This document shows positions 1 to 8,681 of a stretch of 44,641 bases of DNA, piece by piece. Origin of the DNA: a virus. Position 1 is the first letter of the stretch. The number at the start of each line of letters is the position of its first letter. A model generated the notes under the pieces. The model was given only the letters and a program-made list of their open reading frames with translations, was not told the origin of the DNA and did not search any database. The translations under genes were made by a program, and so were the position numbers. The DNA is taken from positions 64,001 through 108,641 of the IMG/VR virus record IMGVR_UViG_3300028031_000001; one strand, given 5' to 3'.

Positions 1-87
1 TGGTCTCCAATCGTGACTTATGCGCCTATTTTAGAGTTGTTTTATACTCAACCCGAGACATTGAGGTTACAGATAGGAACGCCTTAA
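1..87 (+). CDS. 3' end of an unidentified gene (partial)
   Basis: An open frame enters from the left edge and stops with TAA at 85-87, sharing its last base with the ATG of the next gene (TAATG). Only 28 residues are visible, starting WSPIVTYAPI and ending QIGTP. The same tight TAATG coupling recurs downstream, which supports this as the true end of a + strand gene in the same operon. No domain can be named from so short a piece. Confidence 0.7.
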   Translation, partial: WSPIVTYAPILELFYTQPETLRLQIGTP

Positions 88-449
88 TGTTACGTTGGAT
101 TTTACCATTATTGATATGTATTCCGGCATGGGCGCTGAAAACCGGCCCGGAATATATACTCACATGGTCGAGACCCACTCAATACGTAGATGGCTCTCCA
201 CTACCTATAGAAGAGATAGGTGGGTATAAATTAATTGAAATATTTAATGGGGTTCGTACCGAAAGAATTTTACCAGCTTCTTCTTTAATGTACTCAGGCG
301 TTAGAAAAATAGGAGATAGATATTGCTGGGAGTTAGCCGCATTTGATATTCAAGGCGATACCAGTGCATACAGCAAACAGGTTTGTAAAACATTTTTTGA
401 AGGAGACGTTTTTACACAGCCACAATTTATAAGATTGGAGATAGATTAG
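87..449 (+). CDS. Secreted fibronectin type III-like small protein
   Basis: This 120-residue protein begins with a short signal-peptide-like segment: MLRW, a hydrophobic run LPLLICIPAW, and a possible cleavage after AWA. The mature part has the look of one fibronectin type III domain, with YILTWSRPTQ as the first strands (tryptophan core), IGGYKLIEIF in the middle, and YCWELAAFDIQGDTSAYS as the final strands. Two cysteines (YCWE and QVCK) could form a disulfide after export. The start overlaps the upstream stop as TAATG. Proteins with a signal peptide and one Fn3 domain occur among phage structural genes and are thought to help virions or cells adhere. Export is inferred from the N-terminus; the specific role is unknown. 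Confidence 0.6.
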   Translation: MLRWILPLLICIPAWALKTGPEYILTWSRPTQYVDGSPLPIEEIGGYKLIEIFNGVRTERILPASSLMYSGVRKIGDRYCWELAAFDIQGDTSAYSKQVCKTFFEGDVFTQPQFIRLEID

Positions 450-450
450 A

Positions 451-831
451 ATGGCTAACGTATTACATAGAACAAGTAAACAATTTATTAAATCTGTTAA
501 TACGGTCAAATACCCCCCTACGACATGGATTATTAACCCAGATTTATCCGGAATAACTGAGAGAGAATCTAAGTACTGGAATATAAATGGTGACCAAGTT
601 ACCGATATGAACGTCACCCAAAAAGATGCGGTAGATGCTCTAGAATCTGCCGAAATAACAACCGAAAAACGAGGCGAAGATAAGGCCGAATTCGATGAAC
701 GAATTATGTTTCGCGCTATGATGCATGTAATGTTAGACTTGTATAATGCCGGTAAGAAAGTTGGAGCGCCAGATGTTTCTATATCTCAAATTAGAACTCG
801 CGTTCGTAATAAAATGGATGGGCTTAACTAA
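451..831 (+). CDS. Conserved phage protein of unknown function
   Basis: A 126-residue protein with no signal or membrane segment. The N-terminal third (VLHRTSKQFIKSVNT, then TWIINPDL) resembles a small protein I recall beside virion genes of other tailed phages, where it has no assigned role. The middle is acidic and predicted helical (TQKDAVDALESAEI). The C-terminal part, with DERIMFRAMMHVMLDLYNAG followed by SISQIRTRVRNKMDGL, looks like two amphipathic helices. Its TAA is directly joined to the next gene's ATG (TAATG), so it belongs to the same late operon. A virion component or assembly factor is inferred from position only. Confidence 0.6.
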   Translation: MANVLHRTSKQFIKSVNTVKYPPTTWIINPDLSGITERESKYWNINGDQVTDMNVTQKDAVDALESAEITTEKRGEDKAEFDERIMFRAMMHVMLDLYNAGKKVGAPDVSISQIRTRVRNKMDGLN

Positions 832-1331
832 TGGCTAGTGGAAAACTTTGCGCTGCAATTATAAGGGACATGCCAACTGCTGACGGGCCTAATGCTTCAT
901 TAGGTGTTTTGCTCGGAGCCACAACAATTGGTGAACAGATTCCAACGTTAGACTTCGATGATACTACTATTGAGTATTGGGATTATTTAATCGATATGGA
1001 GTCCTATGATGCTGGAGGGTTAACCGTAACGCTTAAATATTCTGCCGCAGCATCTTCAGGGGATGTAGACTTTGAGTGCGCGTTTCGACGTATTGGTGAT
1101 GATATTGAGGATATTGACACCACCGCGCACACCTATAACTTTAATACCGCAACTACCACAGTGCCCTCCGTTATCGGGGAAATAGGATATCACGACGTAG
1201 TATTTACTGACGGCGTAGATATAGATTCAATAGCGGATGGCGAACTGGGTATCTTGCGTATCAGGCGAAATTCTGCCGACACTTTAGTAGGGGATGCATC
1301 GCTTATATCGGTTCTAATTAGAGAAACCTAG
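831..1331 (+). CDS. Beta-rich virion-associated protein
   Basis: A 166-residue protein without cytoplasmic enzyme motifs. Its sequence alternates short beta strands and turns (LTVTLKYSAAASSGDVDFEC, then YHDVVFTDGVDIDS and GELGILRIRRN), as in a single jelly-roll or beta-sandwich domain. Comparable proteins sit next to fiber or adhesin genes in other phages. It starts at ATG on the stop of the previous gene and is followed after two bases by the GTG of the very large repeat protein, so co-expression with that protein is likely. A virion or adhesin accessory role is inferred from fold and position. Confidence 0.55.
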   Translation: MASGKLCAAIIRDMPTADGPNASLGVLLGATTIGEQIPTLDFDDTTIEYWDYLIDMESYDAGGLTVTLKYSAAASSGDVDFECAFRRIGDDIEDIDTTAHTYNFNTATTTVPSVIGEIGYHDVVFTDGVDIDSIADGELGILRIRRNSADTLVGDASLISVLIRET

Positions 1332-1333
1332 AA

Positions 1334-4300
1334 GTGGCAGCTTTAAATTTTACAGCTAATGCCGGAATTTACTGGCCAATTGATCTGGACTTTACTGGTG
1401 ACGAATGCACCATAATGGTTTGGATGAGACCTACCGTTTGGGACGCTTCTAACGATTCCGCATTTATTAAAAGAAATACCTTTGGAATTGGAACGGATGA
1501 TAGTGGAGGCGTAGACGCCATTCGAACCTACTTTAAGGTGGGTGCAACAAATTATAACGACTTTGAAACGGGCGCAACCGAAAGTATGGATGCCGCCAAG
1601 GTTAATAAGTGGTTTCATGTGTGTATAAGATACAAAGGCGACGGCACAGAAGGTTTAAGGTATTTAGCCTATCAAGATTCGTTAGATATAGAGTCCGAAA
1701 GGATTAGAGATGCGGCGAAAACTGGAAATATTTCAAACAGTAATCATTCTTATTCGATGGGTGCAAGATTCGATAATCTTAACGGCTCATCTATCAGCAC
1801 AAAATACACCGGAGCCGTTCTTTGCGGTAAAGTTTGGGATGGCTGGTTAACTGTAGATCAAATACGTGACGAACGTAAGAGTATGTTCCCTATTCATCGT
1901 CTAGATAAATTAATATTTTTCTCAGACACATCTCAAGTTCTTTCTCAAGACCTAACAGGGAATTTTGGTACCGCAGTTGACGCGGATGGTGGCAATCCCA
2001 CAACTTTGTATTCTGGAGACCTACCGGTCGCATTGCTTAGACCTCGAAGAGTGCCGGGTCTTATTCTGCCGTTTCCATCTACAACCATTATTAGTCTTAG
2101 TTTATCCAATTCCTCATCGACAGGTAGTATCGAAACCTTATCGGTAACTGAAAATCACGATTTAACGTTAGCTAGTACAAGCTCTACTGGTAGCGTTGCT
2201 GACGTATTAATAACTCAAGATAGAAACTTATTAATTACGAGTGTAAATTCTACGGGCAATGTTGATACCGTATCGATAACTCAAAACCATGACTTAGTAG
2301 CAGCTAGTATAAACTCTTCTAGCTCTATCGATAATATTTTAATTGCCCAGAACCACGCTTTAACAGTGACAAATTTAACCTCTACGGGAAATATAGATAC
2401 AGTTGTCGCAACACAGAGTCACAATCTAGCCGTTGGGAGTTTAGCCTCTACGGATGAAATTAACTCCTTAGCGATTACTCAAGATAAAAACCTCACCCTG
2501 CTAAGTGGAAATTCTACTGCTAATATCAACACTACATCAATAACTGTAAACCATAATTTAATAGTGGCTGGAACAAATTCTGCTGGTAGCGTTGCTGACG
2601 TATTAATAACTCAAGATAAAAACTTAACCCTCTTAGGTGTAAATACCACCGGCAGCATCGACGCTACACCAATAACTCAAAACCATAATTTAACAGGGGC
2701 TAGCGCAAACTCCTCTAGCTCTATCGATAATACCTTAATTACTCAAGGTATAAATTTAATAATTGCAGGTACAAACTCCGCCGCAAGCGTAGATACCGCC
2801 TCAATAACTCAAAACCATGATTTAGAGTTCACGGGTTATTTTGTGCCGGCATTAAACCCAAAACAGATTCTATCGAGCCCATTTATTTTTACCTCTGGAT
2901 ATTTTAAAGGCCCAAATACTTCTATTTCCGGAGAAGGTACATTGGTAGGCCCAGACGGAACTCTTGGCGGCGCAATATTAACCAATGATGGCGGAAATTT
3001 TAATTACCTTTTTGGTGTAGCATCTGGCTCCGCAGGTTTAAGTAAGTACGTTGCGGATATAGTTGTTCAAGCGGGGGACGGCGTTCCGGAGTCCGCAACA
3101 CACCAAATAGGAATTTATTTTCAAGGCGTATACAAGGCCGCAACAGGCACTATCATATCCGGCCCCGGAAGTGTATCAGGAACAGATTTGCAGTCAGTTA
3201 CTGGCCTCAGCCAAACCGAATGGACTCACATAAAGGTAGTTTTAGACGCGGAAACTAGTGACGCGGTTACGGTTCGAACATTCCCAGCAGAACCCGGATC
3301 AGTTTCTAGCAAAAATAACTACTGGTATATAGGATTCCAAGCGGGTATCGCTCCCGGAGATAGTGGTGAACCAGAATTAATAGGTTCTGTAGATTCTTTG
3401 GCATTAACGCAAAATCAAGACCTTGTAATTTCCGAAATATCCCAATCCACAAGTACGTCAGATTCAATATCTATAACTCAAAATCATGACCTAGATTTTA
3501 ATGGATATTTTATACCCGCATCCAACCCAAAACAAATACTTACTAATCCATACGACTTCACTACAGGATATTTTAAAGGCCCATTCACCGTGATTGCCAA
3601 TGCGGGAGTTATTATAGGCCCAGACGGAACTCTTGGTGGTGCGAGCCTATCCAACAATAACGACCCCGATCCTTTTAATTATCTGATAGGATCAACGCAA
3701 GGGAATTTAGGTAACGTAAGGTATGTAGTAGACCTTTTGGTAAGAGCTAGTAATGACGATCCTAGCTCTGGAAATAGCGGGTTGTCACTTTTCCATGACA
3801 CTGTATTTTCACCCTGCACAGGCACAATTATCTCCGGGCCGGGAACTATATCAGGCACCACTATAATAGAGGTTTCGGGGTTAAGCGAAACACTGTGGAC
3901 TCACTACAAAGTAGTTAGTAACGACCCGCTACCTAACGCCACACTTGCTTGGTCTATACCCGCGAGAGGCGGTGTTGGGTCAAATGATTATTGGTATATG
4001 GGGTTTCAGGAAGGAACTGTTCCCGGAGATAGTGGAGAACCACAATCAACGGGGTCTATTAATTCTTTAGCTATTACCCAAGATCAAAATTTATTAATAT
4101 CAGAAATCGCCTCTACAGGAAATTCATTCGATGTGATAATTTCCCAAAATCAAGATTTGATTTTGGAATCTATTGTTGGAACAGGACAAATAAATACTGT
4201 AGAAGTTGTTAAGGCTATAGCGCTTTCTGCGGATAACTTATTTTCAGACGGCATTATCGGGTCGGTAACAATAGATCAAGATTATAACTTAACAATACCA

Positions 4301-5077
4301 CCGTTAAGTTTAGAAACTTCCACAGATAATGTAGCAATTACCCAAGGACACGACCTTGCAATATCTTTAACAAGTTCTATAGGGGCGTTAGACGCGCCAT
4401 TAATTGCTAAAATTATAACGCTTTCGAATTTAAATGTTGTTATGGAATCTAACATAATAGGCGTCTCTATAACACAAAACCACAACCTAATCACTTTGAT
4501 AATAAACTCTATAAGCGAATTATCAGATATATCGCTAACACAAAATTATAATTTATTAGTTAGTGACGTATTACTATCTTCAACTTTAAATGCTATAGAG
4601 TTAACTCAAGGTCAAAATCTGTCGATAACAACGACAGAATCTAACTCTCAAAATTTTGACACCTCCGTAACACAAATTCATAATTTAAGTAGTGAAGATA
4701 TTGAAAATATAGGGTCTATATTTGACATACAAATAACCAAAACTCTGTATATATTCCCGCTTGATATACAAGAAACGCCGACTATTGATGATGTTTCAGC
4801 GATGGTGGGGCAAGTTTTGGTTTTGCAGAATCTATCTTCATTCGGAAATATAGATGGTATTACGTTTCCAATACTATCTGCCGGATATTTAAAAGCATCT
4901 ATAACCTCACAACCGGCAATATATTTCAATACAAACATATCCAACACAAACAACTTAAAGGCTGTTGTTGCTTCACATCCAGCGCTGGCATTTGATAAAA
5001 TATTATCTAATGTAGGAATAGATTTAGATGTAAAAATTGATTCCAGTGTAAAAGCTAGCGTTAGGAACGGGTATTAA
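1334..5077 (+). CDS. Giant LamG/22-residue-repeat surface protein
   Basis: A 1247-residue protein starting at GTG two bases after the previous stop. Residues 1-200 look like a LamG/concanavalin A-like lectin domain (TIMVWMRPTVWDASN, NKWFHVCIRY, GKVWDGWLTVDQI). From about residue 255 a tandem 22-residue repeat begins, with consensus STGSVDTVSITQNHDLTLAS. Two copies of a roughly 190-residue beta domain (about 495-684 and 719-906; both begin with a GYF(V/I)PA sequence and contain KQIL, GYFKGP, GPDGTLGGA, ISGPG and PGDSGEP) interrupt the repeats. Degenerate repeats continue almost to the end. The layout suggests a long surface fiber or adhesin that binds carbohydrate, but no catalytic motif is visible. 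It ends at a real gap containing a strong promoter. Confidence 0.75.
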   Translation: MAALNFTANAGIYWPIDLDFTGDECTIMVWMRPTVWDASNDSAFIKRNTFGIGTDDSGGVDAIRTYFKVGATNYNDFETGATESMDAAKVNKWFHVCIRYKGDGTEGLRYLAYQDSLDIESERIRDAAKTGNISNSNHSYSMGARFDNLNGSSISTKYTGAVLCGKVWDGWLTVDQIRDERKSMFPIHRLDKLIFFSDTSQVLSQDLTGNFGTAVDADGGNPTTLYSGDLPVALLRPRRVPGLILPFPSTTIISLSLSNSSSTGSIETLSVTENHDLTLASTSSTGSVADVLITQDRNLLITSVNSTGNVDTVSITQNHDLVAASINSSSSIDNILIAQNHALTVTNLTSTGNIDTVVATQSHNLAVGSLASTDEINSLAITQDKNLTLLSGNSTANINTTSITVNHNLIVAGTNSAGSVADVLITQDKNLTLLGVNTTGSIDATPITQNHNLTGASANSSSSIDNTLITQGINLIIAGTNSAASVDTASITQNHDLEFTGYFVPALNPKQILSSPFIFTSGYFKGPNTSISGEGTLVGPDGTLGGAILTNDGGNFNYLFGVASGSAGLSKYVADIVVQAGDGVPESATHQIGIYFQGVYKAATGTIISGPGSVSGTDLQSVTGLSQTEWTHIKVVLDAETSDAVTVRTFPAEPGSVSSKNNYWYIGFQAGIAPGDSGEPELIGSVDSLALTQNQDLVISEISQSTSTSDSISITQNHDLDFNGYFIPASNPKQILTNPYDFTTGYFKGPFTVIANAGVIIGPDGTLGGASLSNNNDPDPFNYLIGSTQGNLGNVRYVVDLLVRASNDDPSSGNSGLSLFHDTVFSPCTGTIISGPGTISGTTIIEVSGLSETLWTHYKVVSNDPLPNATLAWSIPARGGVGSNDYWYMGFQEGTVPGDSGEPQSTGSINSLAITQDQNLLISEIASTGNSFDVIISQNQDLILESIVGTGQINTVEVVKAIALSADNLFSDGIIGSVTIDQDYNLTIPPLSLETSTDNVAITQGHDLAISLTSSIGALDAPLIAKIITLSNLNVVMESNIIGVSITQNHNLITLIINSISELSDISLTQNYNLLVSDVLLSSTLNAIELTQGQNLSITTTESNSQNFDTSVTQIHNLSSEDIENIGSIFDIQITKTLYIFPLDIQETPTIDDVSAMVGQVLVLQNLSSFGNIDGITFPILSAGYLKASITSQPAIYFNTNISNTNNLKAVVASHPALAFDKILSNVGIDLDVKIDSSVKASVRNGY
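2097..2826 (+). repeat. 66-nt in-frame tandem repeat array
   Basis: Inside the giant protein, about eleven units of 66 bases each encode the 22-residue motif ending ITQNHDL or ITQDKNL. Units keep the reading frame and differ mainly at silent or conservative positions. A 36-base stretch at 2187-2222 is exactly repeated at 2583-2618, and a 16-base stretch at 2321 recurs at 2717. Both offsets are 396 bases, exactly six units. Confidence 0.85.
2818..4053 (+). repeat. Duplicated embedded beta domain (two copies)
   Basis: Two diverged copies of a roughly 570-base domain-coding segment, about 2818-3387 and 3490-4053, lie within the giant protein. Shared landmarks in the same order are PKQIL, GYFKGP, GPDGTLGGA, TGTIISGPG, a W-T-H motif, NYWYIGFQ or NDYWYMGFQ, and PGDSGEP. 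They are separated and flanked by the 22-residue repeat. Confidence 0.8.
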
Positions 5078-5102
5078 CAACCTAAATTAATTATGTTATA
5101 AT
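5074..5102 (+). promoter_or_regulatory. Sigma70-like promoter with extended -10
   Basis: TTAACA at 5074-5079 (5 of 6 to consensus) lies 17 bases before a perfect TATAAT at 5097-5102, which is preceded by TG one base upstream (extended -10). The start of transcription would fall near 5109, about 30 bases before the ATG at 5138. It sits exactly in one of the few intergenic gaps. Confidence 0.75.
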
Positions 5103-5137
5103 ACGTAGCAATCAAACCTGATTTTATGTAAAAAACT

Positions 5138-5455
5138 ATGCCTATAAAAGCAATTTTTGAAAATAATGACATGCTTATCGAGGTTGATGGTTTAAGGCAC
5201 TCCGTAACAAACGAATATATCAATGACGCAATTGTTACAGTTACCCTATTTAAAGATTCTGTAGAGGTTACTGGGGAAACATGGCCGTTATCAATGGCAT
5301 ACGTTGCGGGAACTAGAGCGGTTTATAGGGCTATAATAATAGGGTCTATAGATTTGGTAGATGGAGAAAGGGTGGACATTGTAGTCTCAGCACTTGGTGA
5401 TGGACTTACAGCAGAATTCAATTGCAACGTTAAAGTTAAAAAACGTTGTGAATAA
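5138..5455 (+). CDS. Ig-like small virion protein
   Basis: A 105-residue protein, first gene after the promoter at 5074-5102. It begins MPIKAIFENNDMLIEVDGL and shows the alternating strands of an immunoglobulin-like domain (DAIVTVTLFKDSVEVTG, GTRAVYRAIII, ERVDIVVSAL). This kind of short protein, with the segment on new content in valence (NDA(I/T)VTVTL) and a W-P-L motif, is frequent next to virion proteins of siphoviruses. No signal peptide or membrane segment is seen. A decoration or adhesin-accessory function is inferred from fold and context. Confidence 0.6.
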   Translation: MPIKAIFENNDMLIEVDGLRHSVTNEYINDAIVTVTLFKDSVEVTGETWPLSMAYVAGTRAVYRAIIIGSIDLVDGERVDIVVSALGDGLTAEFNCNVKVKKRCE

Positions 5456-5468
5456 TTAAATATTTTAT

Positions 5469-5490
5469 TTTAACCGTTATATAGGTTAAA
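5469..5490 (+). promoter_or_regulatory. Inverted repeat in the leader of the 564-residue protein gene
   Basis: TTTAACC at 5469-5475 and GGTTAAA at 5484-5490 are perfect inverted arms around an 8-base AT-rich centre. The element lies between two genes, 17 bases upstream of the ATG at 5507. It could be an operator or a weak RNA hairpin; there is no T-run, so it is not a clear terminator. Confidence 0.4.
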
Positions 5491-5506
5491 CATTGGAGAT
5501 TAAAGC

Positions 5507-7201
5507 ATGGCTATGGTAGATGCAGATTGGAGTATTACCCGTTCTAGTGGTGATATTAGATACATAGGAGATGACCACGGTGGTGGATCACCTTCTTACG
5601 CGACAGTTATTCAATTGCGTCGTTGGTTGGGTGCGTTCTCGGATGACGCGGCAAGTTCCGGCGATGATCAGTACGATATCACAGATGATGCCGCTTCTGA
5701 TCGTTCAACCGATAATATTATTACACTATTGGGTAATTATAATATAGACGATACTGCCGCTGAGCATTTGTTCGATGGATCAATTATTCAGGGTACTGGC
5801 GGAACTGAAGAGTATTACGATGGAGTTGTAAATTTTGGCAACGCAGACGTACAAATTCAAGTGCACCAGAATGGTGCTGTCCTATCAGACGATTGGTGGA
5901 ATTTTTCAAGCGCCGGTTTGAACCCAGACGCCGCTCAGGGAATTTCTCATAGATTCATGATAAAAACCAGAACAGCCGGTTCCGATATTGATGGTCGTAG
6001 ACTTATCGGTACGTCCAGAACATTTGGTAATGGCTATTCTGAATTCAAAATCAACGGCACAGCTCGTGGTAATAACGTATTCGCCCTTAAAGATTCCGCA
6101 GATTTGAACAACGCCACAATAGTTGGCACTGTCGCGGGTTGGACAGGTATTGCCTTAACCACTCAAGGCTATGTAGGTTTGGATGTAAACAATGATTCCT
6201 CAAATGAATTTTATTACTCGGAGTGGAATACCAATCAACCAACTAGAAGTATTAATGATTTCTACGAACGCATGAAATGGTTACAACGCGATGGATCGGC
6301 AGAAACTCTTTGGGGATTAAACGGAGAATTATTCCGTGGAATTACTCATGAGATAGTTGTTGATACTCCAACCGGAACTTTTAACGCTTTCGAAGACGTT
6401 TCTTGGACTGGTGGTACGGGGCAAATGCTTGCTATTAATTCAACTACCGCCGCCACAACTATGTGGATTCAGCTATTAACCGGAATCGCACCTACTGACG
6501 GACTAACAATCACAGGTGGAATATCATCCGCCACGGTTGATGTTAACGTTACCGTTACAGATAGAGAACCTAGACTAACATTCCCATTTATTGGGGCGTC
6601 AACCGGAACCTCTATTGTTGGTGGTTATGGTACAGGCATTGAAGTTAACGATGTAACTGCCGCAGACAAGTTGTTCGACTTAACGGATACTCAAATCGTA
6701 CCTCCCAATAACGTTACTTTCGACGTGCTTGGTGTTGTATCTGGAGAAGATAGAATACTAGTTACTACGGATGCAGCAGGCGCTATCGACACAAACCATT
6801 ATATACTTAATGGTGGGTTGGTTGGGGCTGCTGTTACAGCAGTTACCGTTTCCGGTGCTATCGATTCTGATACGCCTTCGTCTGGTACTATTCGTATCGA
6901 ACGTGATAGTGGTGCATACACACTCCATCCCTATAGTGCGTTCTCGGGTTCTGACTTTACTATAACGTCTCACGACTTTAGTACCGACAATGCGGCAACG
7001 ACTAACAACGTTTATAATAGTTATATCGACAAGCTTGCTGGCGGAACTACTGAATCATTCACCTACGTTTATAACGCAGACAGAACTCTGTTTATTCGAG
7101 TTAGAGATGGTGGTATTACACCTATTAAGCCATTTGAAACAACGGCTGTTATGGGATCAACTGGTGGTTCGGCTACGGTTATTCGAACAAGCGATGAGTA
7201 A
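5507..7201 (+). CDS. Large beta-rich virion protein
   Basis: A 564-residue protein starting MAMVDADWSITRSSGDIRYI after a good ribosome site (TTGGAGAT). I recall this N-terminus from phage structural proteins, but it has no assigned function. The sequence is rich in Gly, Asp, Thr and Ser, and nearly free of Cys and Lys, as in secreted or virion beta proteins. Residues 1-290 form one block (with DDHGGGSPSY, YYDGVVNFGNADVQIQVH, GYSEFKINGTARGN); the later half looks like successive beta-sandwich modules, ending TVIRTSDE. It is followed without gap by the next gene (TAATG). A spike, fiber or capsid-decoration role is inferred, not shown. Confidence 0.6.
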   Translation: MAMVDADWSITRSSGDIRYIGDDHGGGSPSYATVIQLRRWLGAFSDDAASSGDDQYDITDDAASDRSTDNIITLLGNYNIDDTAAEHLFDGSIIQGTGGTEEYYDGVVNFGNADVQIQVHQNGAVLSDDWWNFSSAGLNPDAAQGISHRFMIKTRTAGSDIDGRRLIGTSRTFGNGYSEFKINGTARGNNVFALKDSADLNNATIVGTVAGWTGIALTTQGYVGLDVNNDSSNEFYYSEWNTNQPTRSINDFYERMKWLQRDGSAETLWGLNGELFRGITHEIVVDTPTGTFNAFEDVSWTGGTGQMLAINSTTAATTMWIQLLTGIAPTDGLTITGGISSATVDVNVTVTDREPRLTFPFIGASTGTSIVGGYGTGIEVNDVTAADKLFDLTDTQIVPPNNVTFDVLGVVSGEDRILVTTDAAGAIDTNHYILNGGLVGAAVTAVTVSGAIDSDTPSSGTIRIERDSGAYTLHPYSAFSGSDFTITSHDFSTDNAATTNNVYNSYIDKLAGGTTESFTYVYNADRTLFIRVRDGGITPIKPFETTAVMGSTGGSATVIRTSDE

Positions 7202-7527
7202 TGGCTACACAGTATCAATGGAAACAGTTTTGTGACGCTATGGCTATGGGCCGCGTAGGCCCATACCAACAAAAAAATAGTGTTTCTGGAGAAAATTGCA
7301 TAAGAGATTATAGTAGCGCAGGTAAAATTGTAGCCTCTATGAAAGTTTTAGGGGGAAACTCCAACAAACTAGGTCAAGAATGTATCAGGGAGTTTTTTGT
7401 GCTTAAAGATATTCTCCATAAATGCGCTGACATATATCAAATTACGGATGCGGAGTGGTATGAATGGGATAATGCGCGAGACGATTTTCATGATGAAAAG
7501 TGGTTACTCGAACGTAGGCGCGTTTAA
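7201..7527 (+). CDS. Small virion-associated protein of unknown function
   Basis: A 108-residue protein whose ATG overlaps the previous stop and whose own stop overlaps the next ATG (TAATG at both ends). The sequence is mostly helical, with MATQYQWKQFCDAMAMGRVG at the start, NKLGQECIREFFVLKDILHK in the middle and YEWDNARDDFHDEKWLLERR at the end. It has aromatic and charged residues unlike the beta proteins around it. The position between large virion-type proteins suggests a chaperone, linker or small structural part. No known domain was recognised. Confidence 0.55.
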   Translation: MATQYQWKQFCDAMAMGRVGPYQQKNSVSGENCIRDYSSAGKIVASMKVLGGNSNKLGQECIREFFVLKDILHKCADIYQITDAEWYEWDNARDDFHDEKWLLERRRV

Positions 7528-8681
7528 TGACATTTACTATACCTACCGCAGTTCTGCAAATGCAGACAGATTGGGATTTAGATGCTAGGGCTAGAGGATC
7601 GTTTGCTGGGGCTGGTGAGGCTCAACCGGGCACTAGAAATCTCAAAACAAATGGCTCTCTACCACTTACCGGTTCACCCGCTACAGCGTTTGTTAACACC
7701 CAAACGAGTTCTTCTACCGGGCCTTTAAGAGGGGTGTATTGGGAATTCTTAGCAACTGGTGGATACGATGTATCCGTAGATACTAAGGTGGTTATATGGA
7801 ACTGGCAGTTCAATGCCCCAAATAGAGTTCAGTGTGCTGCCGCTGCTAACGATGGAGTTGTTTTCAGACTTGGCACTGGAACTGGCTCACCCCCCGTCAA
7901 TTACAAAACATGGCAGATCGCGGGAAATGATAAGGTGGGGGGTCAAGCTAGAGAAAACCCTAAGATGATTGTGGTTGATATGAATGTTGCAGACCATAAT
8001 GCATTAATAGGCACTTACGACAATACCGACGTTGAATGTTTTGGGTTTGGCACTGTCCGGTTTAATCTGTCAGGGTCAAGCACCACTCAGCATTTCCATC
8101 CAAGAATTTTTGTTTTTGATACTACCAAAAACGCTACCAACATTCCAAGATTTACCGGAGCTTTGTCTGATTGGGATGATATGGTAACGGCTGTAGGTAC
8201 TGCGTATAATACTAAAATAACAGACGAATGGATTAAAAGGGAGGGCTCTATATTTAGCTATGCCGCGCCTTGGGAGATAGGAAATAATAGCACCGTCACT
8301 ACGTTTAACGATAATGGGGTTAGCGTATTCTGGCCAAATTCAAATGATGTAAATGACCCTAGAGTGCATGTAACTGACCAAGCGTTTAGGGGGTATTTGA
8401 ATCTTAGAAATAACGTAGCAGATACCGCCATTTTTAGCGGGCTTTATGATGCCGGCAATAGTTATCCGCCTTGGGATTTTAATCAAAACGACGCCGCCGT
8501 AGTTACATTTTCCAGTCCAACCTTTAAACGTATTGGAACTTTTATTATGGGCTCTAGTATAACAGGCCCGGCAACATTTGATGATTGTGGATTAATAGAT
8601 TATCAAGATAATGGGGTTAATTTAGATGGTTCAACATTTAGAAACCCTCACGCGAGTCATCTTGTGAGTTTGGCAGCATGA
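7527..8681 (+). CDS. Virion beta protein, shorter copy of a tandem pair
   Basis: A 384-residue protein clearly related to the N-terminal two thirds of the next gene. Shared landmarks are DTKV(V/M)(I/L)W, QFNAPNR(V/I)Q, the TGS/APPxNY region, NDVNDPRV, TTQAFR or TDQAFR, YLNLRNNVADTAIFSG, and GSSITGPATFDD. It ends shortly after VNLDGSTFRNPHASHL, where the paralogue carries on for about 190 more residues, so it lacks the C-terminal modules. Its stop overlaps the next gene's start as ATGA. A part of a surface spike or fiber is likely from context. Confidence 0.6.
   Translation: MTFTIPTAVLQMQTDWDLDARARGSFAGAGEAQPGTRNLKTNGSLPLTGSPATAFVNTQTSSSTGPLRGVYWEFLATGGYDVSVDTKVVIWNWQFNAPNRVQCAAAANDGVVFRLGTGTGSPPVNYKTWQIAGNDKVGGQARENPKMIVVDMNVADHNALIGTYDNTDVECFGFGTVRFNLSGSSTTQHFHPRIFVFDTTKNATNIPRFTGALSDWDDMVTAVGTAYNTKITDEWIKREGSIFSYAAPWEIGNNSTVTTFNDNGVSVFWPNSNDVNDPRVHVTDQAFRGYLNLRNNVADTAIFSGLYDAGNSYPPWDFNQNDAAVVTFSSPTFKRIGTFIMGSSITGPATFDDCGLIDYQDNGVNLDGSTFRNPHASHLVSLAA

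Noticed and set aside
2097-2826. Regular repeat considered as a CRISPR array
   Set aside because: Units are 66 bases, in frame and protein coding, without constant direct repeats and unique spacers.
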